The position numbers were made by a program, and so were the translations under genes. This document shows, one piece after another, positions 16,414-25,602 of a stretch of 37,311 nucleotides of DNA. The DNA lies in the NCBI GenBank assembly GCA_902771725.1, contig CACXXT010000024.1, positions 1 through 37,311 on the forward strand, in the 5' to 3' direction. The number at the start of each line of letters is the position of its first letter. Positions within the stretch are counted from its first letter, which is position 1. The DNA comes from an uncultured Bacteroidales bacterium (GTDB lineage: Bacteria > Bacteroidota > Bacteroidia > Bacteroidales > Bacteroidaceae). The notes below the pieces were generated by a model. The model was not told the origin of the DNA, did no database searches, and saw only the letters and a list, made by a program, of their open reading frames with translations.

Positions 16414-16421
16414 TACTTTTG
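16414..16421 (+). promoter_or_regulatory. -7 promoter element for the sugar-kinase-like gene
   Basis: TACTTTTG is an exact TAnnTTTG match, with CTTG about 22 bases upstream. The start codon is 30 bases downstream. It diverges from the promoter at 16301-16308. Confidence 0.65.
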
Positions 16422-16451
16422 TCGGCACAAAGAACAAAAACTAAACAGCAA

Positions 16452-17324
16452 ATGCCTATGAAACTGATTGTGGACAGCGGCTCAACCAAAGCTGCCTGGT
16501 GTGTTGCCCTCCCTGGAGGAATGACTTTTACGGTTCAAACTGCGGGTATCAATCCGGTTCGTGATGACGAGGCGGCCATAAGTGCCGTCATAGGCGGTGC
16601 CCGTGTGTCCATAGAGAGTGAACTGATTCTGGGGCGTGCGTCCTCGTTCGCTCCCAGCCGTAGTTTCAGCCAGGTTTATTTCTATGGTGCTGGGTGCATT
16701 CCGCCTTATTCCGACTCGGTTCGGGAGCTGTTGCAGCAAGCGTTCCCCGAGGCCGAGGTGGCAGTGGAGAGCGACCTCCTGGGAGCCGCCCGGGCGCTGT
16801 GCGGGCACGGGGAGGGCATAGCCTGCATCCTTGGCACGGGTGCCAACTCATGCCTCTACGACAGACGCGGCATTGTTCGCCAGACTCCCGCTCTGGGCTG
16901 GTTCCTGGGCGACGAGGGCAGCGGTGCCGTGCTGGGGCGTCTGCTGGTCGGCGACGTGCTGAAAGGTCAGTTGCCGCGGGCGCTGTGTGCGGCTTTCCTG
17001 GAACGTTTCCAGCTCACGCAGGCTGGCATCATCGAGCATGTCTATCGCCAGCCTCAACCCAATCGTTTCCTGGCCTCGCTGGTGCCGTTTCTGGCCGAGA
17101 ATGCAGAGGACACCGCCATCCACGCGCTGCTCGTCGGTGAGTTCCGCCGCTTCCTGGTGAGAAATGTTGTCGCCTACGACCGCAGGGATCTGCCTGTCTC
17201 CTTTGTGGGCGGCGTGGCCTCGCAGTTCCAAAAGGAACTGAGGGAAGCTGTAGAGGCGGAAGGTTTCTGCCTCGGACGCATAGAGAAAGACCCTGTCCGG
17301 GGGATGGCGGAGTTCCATGTATGA
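16452..17324 (+). CDS. BadF/BadG/BcrA/BcrD-family ATPase, N-acetylglucosamine-kinase-like
   Basis: The protein has 290 residues from the ATG at 16452; a second ATG at 16458 (MKLIVDSG) is equally good. Both lie downstream of the promoter at 16414. Motifs of the actin-like ATPase fold are visible: phosphate-1 loop DSGSTKAAW near the N-terminus, phosphate-2 ILGTGANS in the middle, GDEGSGAVLGR after it, and the adenosine motif SFVGGVASQF near the C-terminus. Members related to N-acetylglucosamine kinase phosphorylate amino sugars; other members are ATPases of unknown role. No signal peptide is present, so it is cytoplasmic. It stands alone and convergent with the GH92 gene. An amino-sugar role is inference. 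Confidence 0.8.
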   Translation: MPMKLIVDSGSTKAAWCVALPGGMTFTVQTAGINPVRDDEAAISAVIGGARVSIESELILGRASSFAPSRSFSQVYFYGAGCIPPYSDSVRELLQQAFPEAEVAVESDLLGAARALCGHGEGIACILGTGANSCLYDRRGIVRQTPALGWFLGDEGSGAVLGRLLVGDVLKGQLPRALCAAFLERFQLTQAGIIEHVYRQPQPNRFLASLVPFLAENAEDTAIHALLVGEFRRFLVRNVVAYDRRDLPVSFVGGVASQFQKELREAVEAEGFCLGRIEKDPVRGMAEFHV

Positions 17325-17330
17325 GGGCGC

Positions 17331-17390
17331 GAGGAGCCGCCTGTGAGCGCGTTCGCAGGTATCTCTGTGCGCTGTAGGAGCAGGCTCCTC
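17331..17390. other. structured palindromic sequence after the kinase gene
   Basis: The outer stem GAGGAGCC (17331-17338) with GGCTCCTC (17383-17390) encloses a second hairpin (17340-17346 with 17353-17359, one G-T pair). The 3' arm also forms its own 14-base palindrome, AGGAGCAGGCTCCT. No T-run follows on the plus strand. The rest of the 400-bp gap (17325-17724) holds a candidate small RNA and two minus-strand terminators; I see no protein gene in it. Confidence 0.5.
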
Positions 17391-17421
17391 TGAACTCATG
17401 CGCTTAATGGCACATTAACAT

Positions 17422-17451
17422 ACAACAAAAGGGCCGCTTCGCAGCGACCCT
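17422..17451 (-). terminator. terminator of the candidate small RNA
   Basis: On the minus strand a 9-bp stem (17451-17443 with 17438-17430, one G-U pair, GCGA loop) is followed by TTTTGTTGT. Read on the plus strand the pair becomes a C-A mismatch and the T-run is absent, which supports the minus direction. Confidence 0.75.
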
Positions 17452-17508
17452 ATTGCTTCTGTTAGGTATTAGTCCGTTTAAGGTAAAAAGATTGTTTTCA
17501 GGATAACG
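17424..17508 (-). ncRNA. candidate small RNA of about 85 nt
   Basis: An exact -7 element (TATCTTTG, 17520-17513 on the minus strand) is followed about 60 bases later by a strong terminator hairpin (17451-17430) and TTTTGTT. There is no open frame between them. The interval is separated from the GH92 gene by that gene's own terminator at 17651-17686, so a short independent transcript is the simplest reading. The 5' end is estimated from the promoter and may differ by a few bases. I cannot assign an RNA family. Confidence 0.45.
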
Positions 17509-17512
17509 GCCA

Positions 17513-17520
17513 CAAAGATA
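17513..17520 (-). promoter_or_regulatory. -7 promoter element for the candidate small RNA
   Basis: The minus strand reads TATCTTTG. No ideal -33 TTTG is seen at 19-21 bases upstream. Confidence 0.5.
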
Positions 17521-17650
17521 AGGGTGAATCTGATACGTTGGAATTCAAATTGATATGTTTAAAAACATCTTTTGCTAAAAAGTTGCAAAATAGTGGCTTT
17601 TTTATGTTGGGCGGCATTGTTTTGGAGGGGTGTTGTCGGCTTCGGAGGAC

Positions 17651-17686
17651 AAAAAAAGAGCGATTCTGGTGAGAGAATCGCCCTCT
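17651..17686 (-). terminator. terminator of the GH92 gene
   Basis: On the minus strand AGAGGGCGATTCT (17686-17674) pairs with AGAATCGCTCT (17667-17657), allowing one G-U and closing U pairs, with a 6-base loop. TTTTTTT (17657-17651) follows. It lies 39 bases after the GH92 stop codon. Confidence 0.9.
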
Positions 17687-17724
17687 TTGTACGGCGGAAG
17701 AATTTTTTTGCAAGAAGATGTCGG

Positions 17725-20037
17725 CTACTTTGTCATGAAGACGTCCAGCGTGCCACCGCGCATGATGTCCTCGTGGCGCAGGATGAATGGTGCCGTGTAG
17801 CCCTTCGGCAGGCGCTCGGTGCAGGCCTTGAAGGTGGTGCAGGCGGGCAGGGGCTGTCCGTTCAGGAGCACTCGCTTGATGTAGATGGCTTTCTCGGAGG
17901 CTCCATGGACGTGGATTTCAAAGGTCTTGCCTGCGCCCACCTGGAGCGTGGCGTCCTGCACGAGCGGGCTGCCCATGACGTAGCGTCCGCCACAGGGTTC
18001 CACCTGGTAGAACCCCAGCGCCGAGAGGATGTACCAGGCGGACATCTGTCCCACGTCCTCGTTGCCACAGAGGCCGGCAGGCTGGTCGGTGTAGAGCTCG
18101 CGCTGGATCCGCCGCACGAGGGCTGCCGTCTTACGCGGCTGTCCCATGAGTGCGTAGAGATAGACGATGTGGTGGCTGGGTTCGTTGCCGTGGGCGTACT
18201 GGCCTATGAGTCCGCTGATGTCCGGCTGGGCATCCTCGTTGAGCTGGCTGTCTGCGATGAAGAGACTGTCAAGTCGTTTCACGGCCTGCTCGCGTCCTCC
18301 AAGCATTTGGACGAGGCCGTCGACATCCTGCGGAACGAGCCATAGATACTGCCAGGCGTTGCCCTCGGTGAAGGCGCGTGTCTGGTGCTGCGGATTGAAA
18401 TCTTCAATGCCGTCGAAGCTTCCGTCGGCATTCTTGCCGCGCATGAAGTTCACGCGGCGGTCGTAGAGCTGTGGGTAGCCGTGCGAGCGGCGGTCGAGGA
18501 AATCAACGGCTTGCTGCAGTTCCTGGTTGTCGGGATTGTTCTTGAGCACGGCCTTGCCTGCCTGGGCAGCGGACCAGTCTGCCAGCATATATTCCAGTGT
18601 GCGTGAGAGGCTCTCGCCGTGGTGGTCGTTGCAAACGTAACCGTAGCGCTTCATGTCGTCAAGTCCACGCTCATCCATGAGCAGGGAGGAGGTCATGGCT
18701 TTCATGGCTTCCAGGGAGTCCTTGACGTAGCCTTTCAGAAGGGCATCGGCCAGGATAGGCACGGCGGGGCATCCCACCATGCAGTCTGTCTCCTGGGACA
18801 TCAGGTGCCACACGGGCAGCTTTCCCTGTTCGCGGAAGATGCGAAGGTAGGTGGTGGCGATAGCAGGCATCATCTCCGGAAGGATGATGGTAGAGAGGGG
18901 AGCAGCAGCGCGGTAGGTGTCCCAGAGGGAGAGGGTCGTGAGGTATTTGCTGCTACCAACGGGGGATGTCAGAGTCGACTTTTGGGGCTCTTCATCTCTC
19001 CCTTCGATGACAATAGAGCATAGCTCGGGAACCGTGGAAACGGTTGAGCGATAGACCTTGTTGTCGGCACCTCTCCAGTCGCCATTGATATCATCCCACG
19101 TCTGAGGAGCTACCATGAAGTGATACATGGCGGTATAGAAAATAGTGCGGTCGCGGTCGTTCTGGAAGGTGGCCTGAACACGGCCCAGCTCACGGTTCCA
19201 TGCGGCATCGGCGGCAGCTCGCACAGTGTCGAAGTCGATGAGCTTACCACCCTTGTAGGCCTCAGCCTTGAGGTTGGCGATAGCATTGGCCTCGGAGACG
19301 GGGCTGAGGGCGATGTTCACCAGGAGTGGCTCGCTGGATGACATGACTTGTAGGTGGTAGATGGGCGCAGGACCTTCGCTGCGTTTACTCTTCATCGTGG
19401 CTTGTTCATAAATGCGACTCTTCTGACTGAGACGCATAACGAAGTAGCAGTGCTGTACGTTCGCCCAGCCGTGGCTTATGCGATAACCTACATAAGTATA
19501 GGGGTCAATCTGCTGCAGACGTCCCCACAGTAGTTCGTCGTCCACACCGTTCTCGAGATCGACATACAGGTGGCGGTGAGCACCCTCGGGGTAGCTGATG
19601 CGGTACATCGCCGAGCGCTGCGTGGCCGTGATCTCTGTGCGGATACCCGTCTCAGGCAGCACGATGCTGTAGTAACCAGGGCGCACTTCTTCTTGTTCAT
19701 GGGTGAAGGTCGTGGCCAGTCCTTTGCGCGAGAGGCCGATTTCCTTGATGGCCGGCATGATGGCCACGTCGCCGAGGTCTGAGCAACCCGTGCCGCTGAG
19801 GTGCGTCTGGGCGAAACCAACAATCTTCGTTCCACTTTCGTGGTAGCCGGAACACCAGTCCCAGCCGGACTCTATCTGTGTCGGACCGGCATTAACCATG
19901 CCGAAAGGCACATTGGCGCCCACGAAGACATGGCCGTGGTCACCGGAGCCGATGCGGGGATCGACGTACTGGGTGAGAGGCTGTGCCGTGGCCGTCAGAG
20001 GCAGCACGGCGAGCAATAAAAGGTTTTTCCTTTTCAT
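17725..20037 (-). CDS. GH92 family alpha-mannosidase
   Basis: The protein has 770 residues with a signal peptide (MKRKNLLLLAVLPLTATAQ). It begins with the GH92 signature YVDPRIGSGDHGHVFVGANVPFGMVN, and later carries GFAQTHLSGTGCSDLGD, GNEPSHH (617-623) and GNEDVGQMSAWY (658-669), the conserved active-site segments of the family. GH92 enzymes are calcium-dependent exo-mannosidases that remove alpha-linked mannose from N-glycans or yeast mannan; the linkage preference cannot be read here. Length is normal. It probably acts in the periplasm or outside the cell. The start lies 28 bp after the stop codon of the GT2-DUF4922-SpoIID fusion, on the same strand, so the two are likely co-transcribed and end at the terminator 17651-17686. 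Confidence 0.95.
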   Translation of the reverse strand: MKRKNLLLLAVLPLTATAQPLTQYVDPRIGSGDHGHVFVGANVPFGMVNAGPTQIESGWDWCSGYHESGTKIVGFAQTHLSGTGCSDLGDVAIMPAIKEIGLSRKGLATTFTHEQEEVRPGYYSIVLPETGIRTEITATQRSAMYRISYPEGAHRHLYVDLENGVDDELLWGRLQQIDPYTYVGYRISHGWANVQHCYFVMRLSQKSRIYEQATMKSKRSEGPAPIYHLQVMSSSEPLLVNIALSPVSEANAIANLKAEAYKGGKLIDFDTVRAAADAAWNRELGRVQATFQNDRDRTIFYTAMYHFMVAPQTWDDINGDWRGADNKVYRSTVSTVPELCSIVIEGRDEEPQKSTLTSPVGSSKYLTTLSLWDTYRAAAPLSTIILPEMMPAIATTYLRIFREQGKLPVWHLMSQETDCMVGCPAVPILADALLKGYVKDSLEAMKAMTSSLLMDERGLDDMKRYGYVCNDHHGESLSRTLEYMLADWSAAQAGKAVLKNNPDNQELQQAVDFLDRRSHGYPQLYDRRVNFMRGKNADGSFDGIEDFNPQHQTRAFTEGNAWQYLWLVPQDVDGLVQMLGGREQAVKRLDSLFIADSQLNEDAQPDISGLIGQYAHGNEPSHHIVYLYALMGQPRKTAALVRRIQRELYTDQPAGLCGNEDVGQMSAWYILSALGFYQVEPCGGRYVMGSPLVQDATLQVGAGKTFEIHVHGASEKAIYIKRVLLNGQPLPACTTFKACTERLPKGYTAPFILRHEDIMRGGTLDVFMTK

Positions 20038-20065
20038 AGCTTTTTGTTGATTTTTTTGGTTTTGA

Positions 20066-23000
20066 TTAGTATTTTTGGGTTATTTCTGCTCCAGGATAAT
20101 AGTGGTGGAGTATCTGGTCGTAGGTGAAGCCTTTGTGGCCCATCACGGCGGCACCAATCTGGCACATTCCGACTCCGTGTCCCCATCCGTGACCGCGCAG
20201 TACGAATCGGGCAGGCACTCCGTTCTCGTCCACGTCCAGACGTTCCACCTCGAAGGCGGAACTCTTCAGATGCGATTCGGAGAGGGCGCTGCGGATTTCC
20301 AGTTCCTTGCCGATGACGAGCGTTCGTTCGGTGCCCACAATCTGCAGGCGGACGATGCGTCCGCTCTTGCCTCGCTGCACGGGGATGAGGTCCTTGATTT
20401 GTCCGAAGTTTAACTTTAACTGAGCCTCGATGAAGCGCTGAGCATCAGCCTGTTCTAAGACTTCGGTCCAGTCGTGGAAGTCGGTGGTCTCCTGGTCGTA
20501 GTCGTTCAGAACCTCGCGCAGGATTGCGGCATCGTGTGTGTCGCAGAAGGGGTCTTCCACGCTCTCGAGGTAGGAGTAGTGCTTGTCTTCCCAACAGCTC
20601 TCGAATTCCTCCGTGCGGCCTCCGCAGCACTTGGAGAAACGGGCGTCGCAAATCTCACCTTCGGAGGTCAGCACCTGTCCGGCTGTGGCTCTTACGGCCG
20701 CTTCCACTTCTGGGCGCGAGGCGCGCGTGATGCCCTGGTATCGCTGGCAGTGGTCGTCGGCGCATACGTCGAAGATGGTATGGTCCTCGCGGTCATGCCA
20801 GCGGATGAGCTCATTGTCGTTGCGCGTGAAGGTGAAGAAATCGTGGCTGCCGGAGCCCAGCTTCTGCCGCTTCTCCATCTGTGCCAGCAGCCAGCTGCGG
20901 CTGATGACGGCCGATGCTTTCAGGAACTCGCTGCTGCAGGTGGCACTCATCTCGCTGCTTATAACGCTGACCAGATATTCTTCGATGTCTATGTCGTTGA
21001 TGCACACTATCTTGTCCTCATCCACAATCAGACGGAGCGAGCCGCGGAAGGTCTGTTCCTCCAGGCGCTGCCAGTGGAAATCCTTGCCGATGACAACGTC
21101 TTGGAGCGTGAAGCTGGCCGTGTCTGATTCCGGAGTGAAGTTCAGCTGGCGGTACACTCTGTCGTTCCAGAGCAAGCCTCCGTTGGCCAGCACCACTTCC
21201 TGAGGACCTTCGAGCGATGCACCCTTTGCCATGTATGGCCCATTGAGGGAGAATCGGATGCGGTCGGCAGAGAGAAGACCTACGGAGAGAGACTCTCCCT
21301 CAGCTTTCCCCGTCAGGGATGGAGCGGTATGATTCGCTGTCTGCGAACTCTTGTCCTCGGGAGTAGCCGTTCCTTCCTTTTTCGTGGGTGCGGAGGGAGA
21401 GTCCGTCACCTTCCCGATAACCTCTTCCAGTTCTTCTTCCGTCATCGTCACTTCCTGCAAGATCTCTACAGCCCATTCCGGGGTCAGTTTGCGGAAATCC
21501 TCTTCCCTGGGAGTGATGAACAGCCCGCCCATGTCGAGGGCTCCGGGACTGACGAGCAGGGAGCCCTCTGCATAGCAATCCGGACGATGTTTCTTCCGGG
21601 GGAATACCAGGGTGATGATCTCGTCGCTGCGGCTCTCGTCGCCCGCCTGGCGCCAGGTGATGACGTTCATGCGTGGCTCGGTCTCGTCCTCGTGGACGGG
21701 CAGGGCCCGGTACAGACGCTGGCAGAGCAGGCTGTCCTTCTCCTCGGGCAGCGAACGGATGACAAAGACGGGGCAGGCGTAGGATTTCAGCAAGAATAGC
21801 CCACATCGCTGGCTGGTATTGCCCGCGTCGGCCATCTCCTGGGTGCCGATGCCTGTGAGCGGGTAGAGCTTTTCGAGGTGATTTTCATAGAGCTGCCAGT
21901 CCCGTTCTATGGGCACGATGCCGCGTGATCCAGCCTGAAGATGCATGTGGTCAGGACAGGATGCACCACACAGCGGACCGTTGTAGAACACGATGTGGTG
22001 GGGCATGGTCCAAGCCAGGTGACGCATGGTTCCGAAGTGTTCCCAGATGCTCTGCGGCTTGTGGCGGCGTGTGGGAATCGTGAAGTGGCGGGGTAGGATG
22101 GGGAAGGGGTTGATAAGTACTTGGTAATGATGGCGAATCATCAGCGCATGCTGTTCCTTCGGGCGGTTTTCGTCGCAGAGGAAACAGGGCCTGGCAGCGA
22201 TGCTGGCCTTATCAATCCTGGCTCCCGTAGAGACCACCCGTGCAGGATTCCATTGTACGCTGATAGAACTGTCGCCGAAGGGCAGGTAGCGCTTCTGCAC
22301 CTGAGAGGCCAACGCCTCATAACGCTCCCGCGCCTGCGCCCAGTTCTGGAGTTCGCTGTCGAAGAATGCTTCGACATCTTCCTCTGATGCCTCCTGCCTC
22401 CATCGGCGGTTCATGACCTGACGGGCGAGGATTTCCGAGGTGCGTAGCTGATCTTTGTAGAGGTTATTCTTGTTCTGCTTCTCCCAACTGAGGGCGGCGT
22501 CGCTGTTGCCTTCCCACCGCCGGCAGAGGTACAGTTCGTCAAAGATACGCCCGATGCGGTAGCGACGCCCGATCATGAGCCCCAGCGCATAGTCCTCGCC
22601 ATAGCTGGTGTTGGGAATCTGAATCTTTCGAAGTACAGGTGTATAGAACGCCCGGGGAGCACCCAGTCCGTTGATGCGAAGGGCATTGTTGCGCCCGTTC
22701 TGTGGAGTCCATTCGGCGTGGTCAATGAGCCCGGGAGGCAGGGTCTCGAGTTGGAAGTTTGTCATTCGGTAGGAACCGATGACCATGGCTGCACGCTGCT
22801 CGCGGAAGGCATCGACGATACGTTGAAGGGTGTTCTCGCCACTATAGAGGTCATCCGAGTCCAGCTGAACCACGAAACGGCCGCATTGAGGATGATGCAC
22901 GGCCAGATTCCAACAACCTCCTATGCCGAGGTCGTCGCGAGTGGGAATGAGGTGGATAAGCGGAGAATCCTCCGTAAACCTGCATTTTTCTATCGCTTCA

Positions 23001-23821
23001 CAGGTCCCGTCGTCGCTGTGGTTGTCCACGACAATCAGGTTGAAGGGGAACGTGGTCTTCTGTTTCAGCACACTCAGGACGGCATCTTCAATGGTCCGCA
23101 CACGGTTACGCACGGGAATGACAACAGTCGCTTCCACCGGGAATTCCTCATCGTCGAAGCGAATCTCGTCGAACTCGTCGGGAGCCAGCAGGGCACCGAT
23201 GGCTTTCAGATGTCGCGTGCACGCGCGTTCCATTTCAATTTGTCGTGCCCGGTTCCGGGGATCCACGTAGTCGAATTGTTTCTGTCCGCTCAGCCGGGTG
23301 TCCGTTTCTATCTCGGTGTAGAGCATCTCCGAGACATGAACGGGCAGCATCCGGCGCGAGAGGAACAGACGCAGGTCATAGAGTCCTGCCCACTGGTATT
23401 CGCGCAGGCGTTCCTGCTCGAAGTAGGCCAGAACGTCTTCCGTCTTCATCAGCAGCAACGAGCCGAAGGCAAAGTCATCGCGCACAGAACCCAACTGGCA
23501 GTCGATGAGCGGCCGGGCTTCGACTTGGCCAGAAGGCAGCACCACGCGGTGGTCGGCATAGAGCATGGAGGCGTTGGTGTCCTCGGCCACGGTCAACATG
23601 CGTGTCAGGGCATAGTAACCCAACTGAAAATCAAATCGTTTGGTGTAGAGAAGAATGTATGGCGCAGTCGCCTGACTAGCCATCTCTCGAAGAGATTTTG
23701 TCTGGAAAGGGTTGTCGATAAGACGGATTGCAGCCACCTCGTCGCTATCTCGAAGAGCGGAAATGGTCTGGGCTCCTTCTTTTTCGTCTGCAAAAGGCAG
23801 AAAGCAGTCTATTTTGAGCAT
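20066..23821 (-). CDS. fusion protein: glycosyltransferase family 2, DUF4922 (HIT-like) and SpoIID/LytB
   Basis: The protein has 1251 residues from the ATG at 23821, chosen because a promoter element lies 32 bases upstream (23853) inside the longer open frame. Residues 1-210 look like a degenerate GT-A domain ([10 protein letters not shown]). Residues about 228-445 are a GT2 domain ([25 protein letters not shown] at 320-324). Residues about 455-800 are DUF4922: a CFLC pair (546-549) and [12 protein letters not shown] (HMHLQ at 625-629), resembling the HxHxQ centre of HIT/galactose-1-phosphate-uridylyltransferase-like enzymes. A Pro/Ser/Thr linker (about 805-845) leads to SpoIID/LytB (846-1250) with SSEM (Glu957) and [15 protein letters not shown]. 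SpoIID is a lytic transglycosylase on peptidoglycan in spore formers. No signal peptide is visible, which is odd for a wall enzyme. Confidence 0.85.
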   Translation of the reverse strand: MLKIDCFLPFADEKEGAQTISALRDSDEVAAIRLIDNPFQTKSLREMASQATAPYILLYTKRFDFQLGYYALTRMLTVAEDTNASMLYADHRVVLPSGQVEARPLIDCQLGSVRDDFAFGSLLLMKTEDVLAYFEQERLREYQWAGLYDLRLFLSRRMLPVHVSEMLYTEIETDTRLSGQKQFDYVDPRNRARQIEMERACTRHLKAIGALLAPDEFDEIRFDDEEFPVEATVVIPVRNRVRTIEDAVLSVLKQKTTFPFNLIVVDNHSDDGTCEAIEKCRFTEDSPLIHLIPTRDDLGIGGCWNLAVHHPQCGRFVVQLDSDDLYSGENTLQRIVDAFREQRAAMVIGSYRMTNFQLETLPPGLIDHAEWTPQNGRNNALRINGLGAPRAFYTPVLRKIQIPNTSYGEDYALGLMIGRRYRIGRIFDELYLCRRWEGNSDAALSWEKQNKNNLYKDQLRTSEILARQVMNRRWRQEASEEDVEAFFDSELQNWAQARERYEALASQVQKRYLPFGDSSISVQWNPARVVSTGARIDKASIAARPCFLCDENRPKEQHALMIRHHYQVLINPFPILPRHFTIPTRRHKPQSIWEHFGTMRHLAWTMPHHIVFYNGPLCGASCPDHMHLQAGSRGIVPIERDWQLYENHLEKLYPLTGIGTQEMADAGNTSQRCGLFLLKSYACPVFVIRSLPEEKDSLLCQRLYRALPVHEDETEPRMNVITWRQAGDESRSDEIITLVFPRKKHRPDCYAEGSLLVSPGALDMGGLFITPREEDFRKLTPEWAVEILQEVTMTEEELEEVIGKVTDSPSAPTKKEGTATPEDKSSQTANHTAPSLTGKAEGESLSVGLLSADRIRFSLNGPYMAKGASLEGPQEVVLANGGLLWNDRVYRQLNFTPESDTASFTLQDVVIGKDFHWQRLEEQTFRGSLRLIVDEDKIVCINDIDIEEYLVSVISSEMSATCSSEFLKASAVISRSWLLAQMEKRQKLGSGSHDFFTFTRNDNELIRWHDREDHTIFDVCADDHCQRYQGITRASRPEVEAAVRATAGQVLTSEGEICDARFSKCCGGRTEEFESCWEDKHYSYLESVEDPFCDTHDAAILREVLNDYDQETTDFHDWTEVLEQADAQRFIEAQLKLNFGQIKDLIPVQRGKSGRIVRLQIVGTERTLVIGKELEIRSALSESHLKSSAFEVERLDVDENGVPARFVLRGHGWGHGVGMCQIGAAVMGHKGFTYDQILHHYYPGAEITQKY

Positions 23822-23852
23822 AAGAATGTATGTTTTCTTTTGAAAGATGCCA

Positions 23853-23860
23853 CAAAGGTA
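23853..23860 (-). promoter_or_regulatory. -7 promoter element for the fusion gene and GH92
   Basis: The minus strand reads TACCTTTG, an exact TAnnTTTG match. It decides the start of the fusion gene, because the in-frame codons upstream of 23853 would not be transcribed. Confidence 0.7.
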
Positions 23861-23933
23861 GTCTTTTCTTCGCACTTTCCCTAAAAAAATGAAAAAAACT
23901 GTGCTTTTCGTGCTGTCTGTGCGCAAAAATACT

Positions 23934-23941
23934 TATCTTTG
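23934..23941 (+). promoter_or_regulatory. -7 promoter element for the GH109-like gene
   Basis: TATCTTTG is an exact TAnnTTTG match, 39 bases upstream of the ATG, divergent from the promoter at 23853-23860. Confidence 0.7.
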
Positions 23942-23980
23942 CAGCGAATTTTAAACCTAAACTCATAAACTATTACTAGC

Positions 23981-25573
23981 ATGAAGAAACTATTGACTCT
24001 TGTTGCCGCTGCATGCTTGACGCTGGTAGCCGGCGCGCAATCGCTTTCCCTTTCTCCCAATGAATGGCATTGGGAAAAAGGAACCATTGTTACGGACACT
24101 CCTCAGCGTTCCGCAGGACAAACCGATGTCCTACAGCTGACGGCTCCGAAGCTGGAGACCGTGCGTGTTGGTTTCGTCGGACTCGGTATGCGCGGTCCTG
24201 GTGCCGTGGCCCGTTTCACCTACATCCCAGGCGTTCAGATTGTCGCTCTTTGCGACTATGTCGAAGAGCGTGCAGAGGCTTGCCAGAAGTACCTCCGCGA
24301 CGCCGGCCTGCCCCCTGCCGCTATCTATAGTGGAGAAAAGGGCTATGAGGAATTGTGCAAGCGCGAGGACATTGACCTCGTCTACGTAGCCACCGACTGG
24401 GATCATCACTTCCCCGTGGCAAAGTGTGCACTGGAAAACGGCAAACACACCGCCATCGAAGTTCCTTCCGCCATGAACCTCAAGCAGTGCTGGGAACTCA
24501 TCAATCTGAGCGAGACCAACCGCAAACATTGCATGATCCTCGAGAACTGCTGCTATGACTGGTATGAGCTGAACGCTCTGAATATGGCTCAGAACGGTGT
24601 CTTCGGCGAAATCCTTCGTGGTGAGGGCGCTTACATCCACAACCTCGACGACTTCTGGGATTACTACTGGAAGAACCCCGATGGCTCGGATCCCGACAAA
24701 CTCGGCTGGCGTATGAAGTACAACATGGAGAACCGCGGCGATGTCTATGCCACCCATGGTCTGGGTCCTGTGGCTCTTGCGATGAACATTCACCGTGGCG
24801 ACCGCTTCACCACACTCGTAGCCATGGATACCAAGAGCGCCCACGGCAAGGATTACGTGGAGAAGAAAACGGGCAAGCGTCCGGAGGTATACCGCAATGG
24901 CGACCAGACGACCACACTCATGCGTACGGCTGAAGGCAAGGTCGTGGAAATCCAGCACAACGTCATGAACCCGCAGCCCTACAACCGTCTCTACAAGCTC
25001 ACCGGTACCAAGGGTTATGCCACCAAGTATCCCGAACCCCACTTCGCTCTCGACAAGAGCCAGCTGGCAGCCAGCGGCGTGGCACCGAAGGTCGACGACC
25101 TCAGCAGCCACGGATTCCTGCCTGCAGAAGAACACAAGGCCCTGTGGGACAAGTACACCCATCCCATCATCAAGAAGTACGGCGAGATGGCTCAGAAAGT
25201 AGGCGGACACGGCGGTATGGACTTCTTCATGGATGCACGTCTGGTCTATTGCCTGCAGAACGGACTGCCTCTGGATATGGACGTTTATGATCTTGCAGAA
25301 TGGTGCAGCCTGGCAGAGCTCGGCGCTCTTTCCATGGACAATAACTGCGCCAGCGTAGAATTCCCCGACTTCACCCGTGGAGCATGGCAGAAAGTGAACG
25401 GCTTCCAGTTTGCATGGGCTGAACCCGCAGCTGAAGCTGCCGCACAGGCTGCCGCAGAGGCCAGCACACTGGCTCAGAAGGAGCTCTGCGCCAAGAAGAA
25501 ACTTTGGGAAAAGTACGACAAGGAGAAAATCAAGAAGTCTACCAAGAAAGTGACTCCCAAGAAGCGCAAGTAA
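23981..25573 (+). CDS. GH109-like / Gfo-Idh-MocA family glycosidase, secreted
   Basis: The protein has 530 residues with a signal peptide ending at VAGAQ. The NAD-binding motif GFVGLGMRG is at residues 64-72, followed by CDYVEERAEAC, the DIDLVYVATDW strand, EVPSAMNLKQCWELIN, ENCCYD (188-193) and YATHGLGP (His259). This pattern matches GH109 alpha-N-acetylgalactosaminidases, which keep a tightly bound NAD and work by a redox-assisted mechanism. Related Gfo/Idh/MocA oxidoreductases remain possible. The last 50 residues are an Ala/Glu then Lys-rich tail (AEAAAQAAAEAS, ending TPKKRK) not expected in the family. It has its own promoter and ends just before a sigma-54-type promoter and a hairpin. 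Confidence 0.8.
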   Translation: MKKLLTLVAAACLTLVAGAQSLSLSPNEWHWEKGTIVTDTPQRSAGQTDVLQLTAPKLETVRVGFVGLGMRGPGAVARFTYIPGVQIVALCDYVEERAEACQKYLRDAGLPPAAIYSGEKGYEELCKREDIDLVYVATDWDHHFPVAKCALENGKHTAIEVPSAMNLKQCWELINLSETNRKHCMILENCCYDWYELNALNMAQNGVFGEILRGEGAYIHNLDDFWDYYWKNPDGSDPDKLGWRMKYNMENRGDVYATHGLGPVALAMNIHRGDRFTTLVAMDTKSAHGKDYVEKKTGKRPEVYRNGDQTTTLMRTAEGKVVEIQHNVMNPQPYNRLYKLTGTKGYATKYPEPHFALDKSQLAASGVAPKVDDLSSHGFLPAEEHKALWDKYTHPIIKKYGEMAQKVGGHGGMDFFMDARLVYCLQNGLPLDMDVYDLAEWCSLAELGALSMDNNCASVEFPDFTRGAWQKVNGFQFAWAEPAAEAAAQAAAEASTLAQKELCAKKKLWEKYDKEKIKKSTKKVTPKKRK

Positions 25574-25580
25574 GTTATTT

Positions 25581-25596
25581 TGGCACACTTTTTGCA
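25581..25596 (+). promoter_or_regulatory. sigma-54 (-24/-12) promoter
   Basis: TGGCACACTTTTTGCA has the -24 GG (25582-25583) and -12 GC (25594-25595) exactly 10 bases apart, and matches the consensus TGGCAC plus TTGCA at every fixed position. The predicted start is near 25607. It lies 7 bases after the GH109-like stop and upstream of the Bax-inhibitor-like gene. Confidence 0.65.
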
Positions 25597-25602
25597 GTAA
25601 TT

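Noticed and set aside
17498..17713. 71-codon open frame on the minus strand after GH92
   Set aside because: It spans the GH92 terminator and a promoter element, and its product has no recognisable features.
22718..23884. 388-codon open frame on the plus strand
   Set aside because: It is antisense to the glycosyltransferase part of the fusion gene and crosses that gene's promoter.
24131..25588. 485-codon open frame on the minus strand
   Set aside because: It is antisense to the GH109-like gene, which has recognisable motifs, a signal peptide and a promoter; the antisense frame has none.
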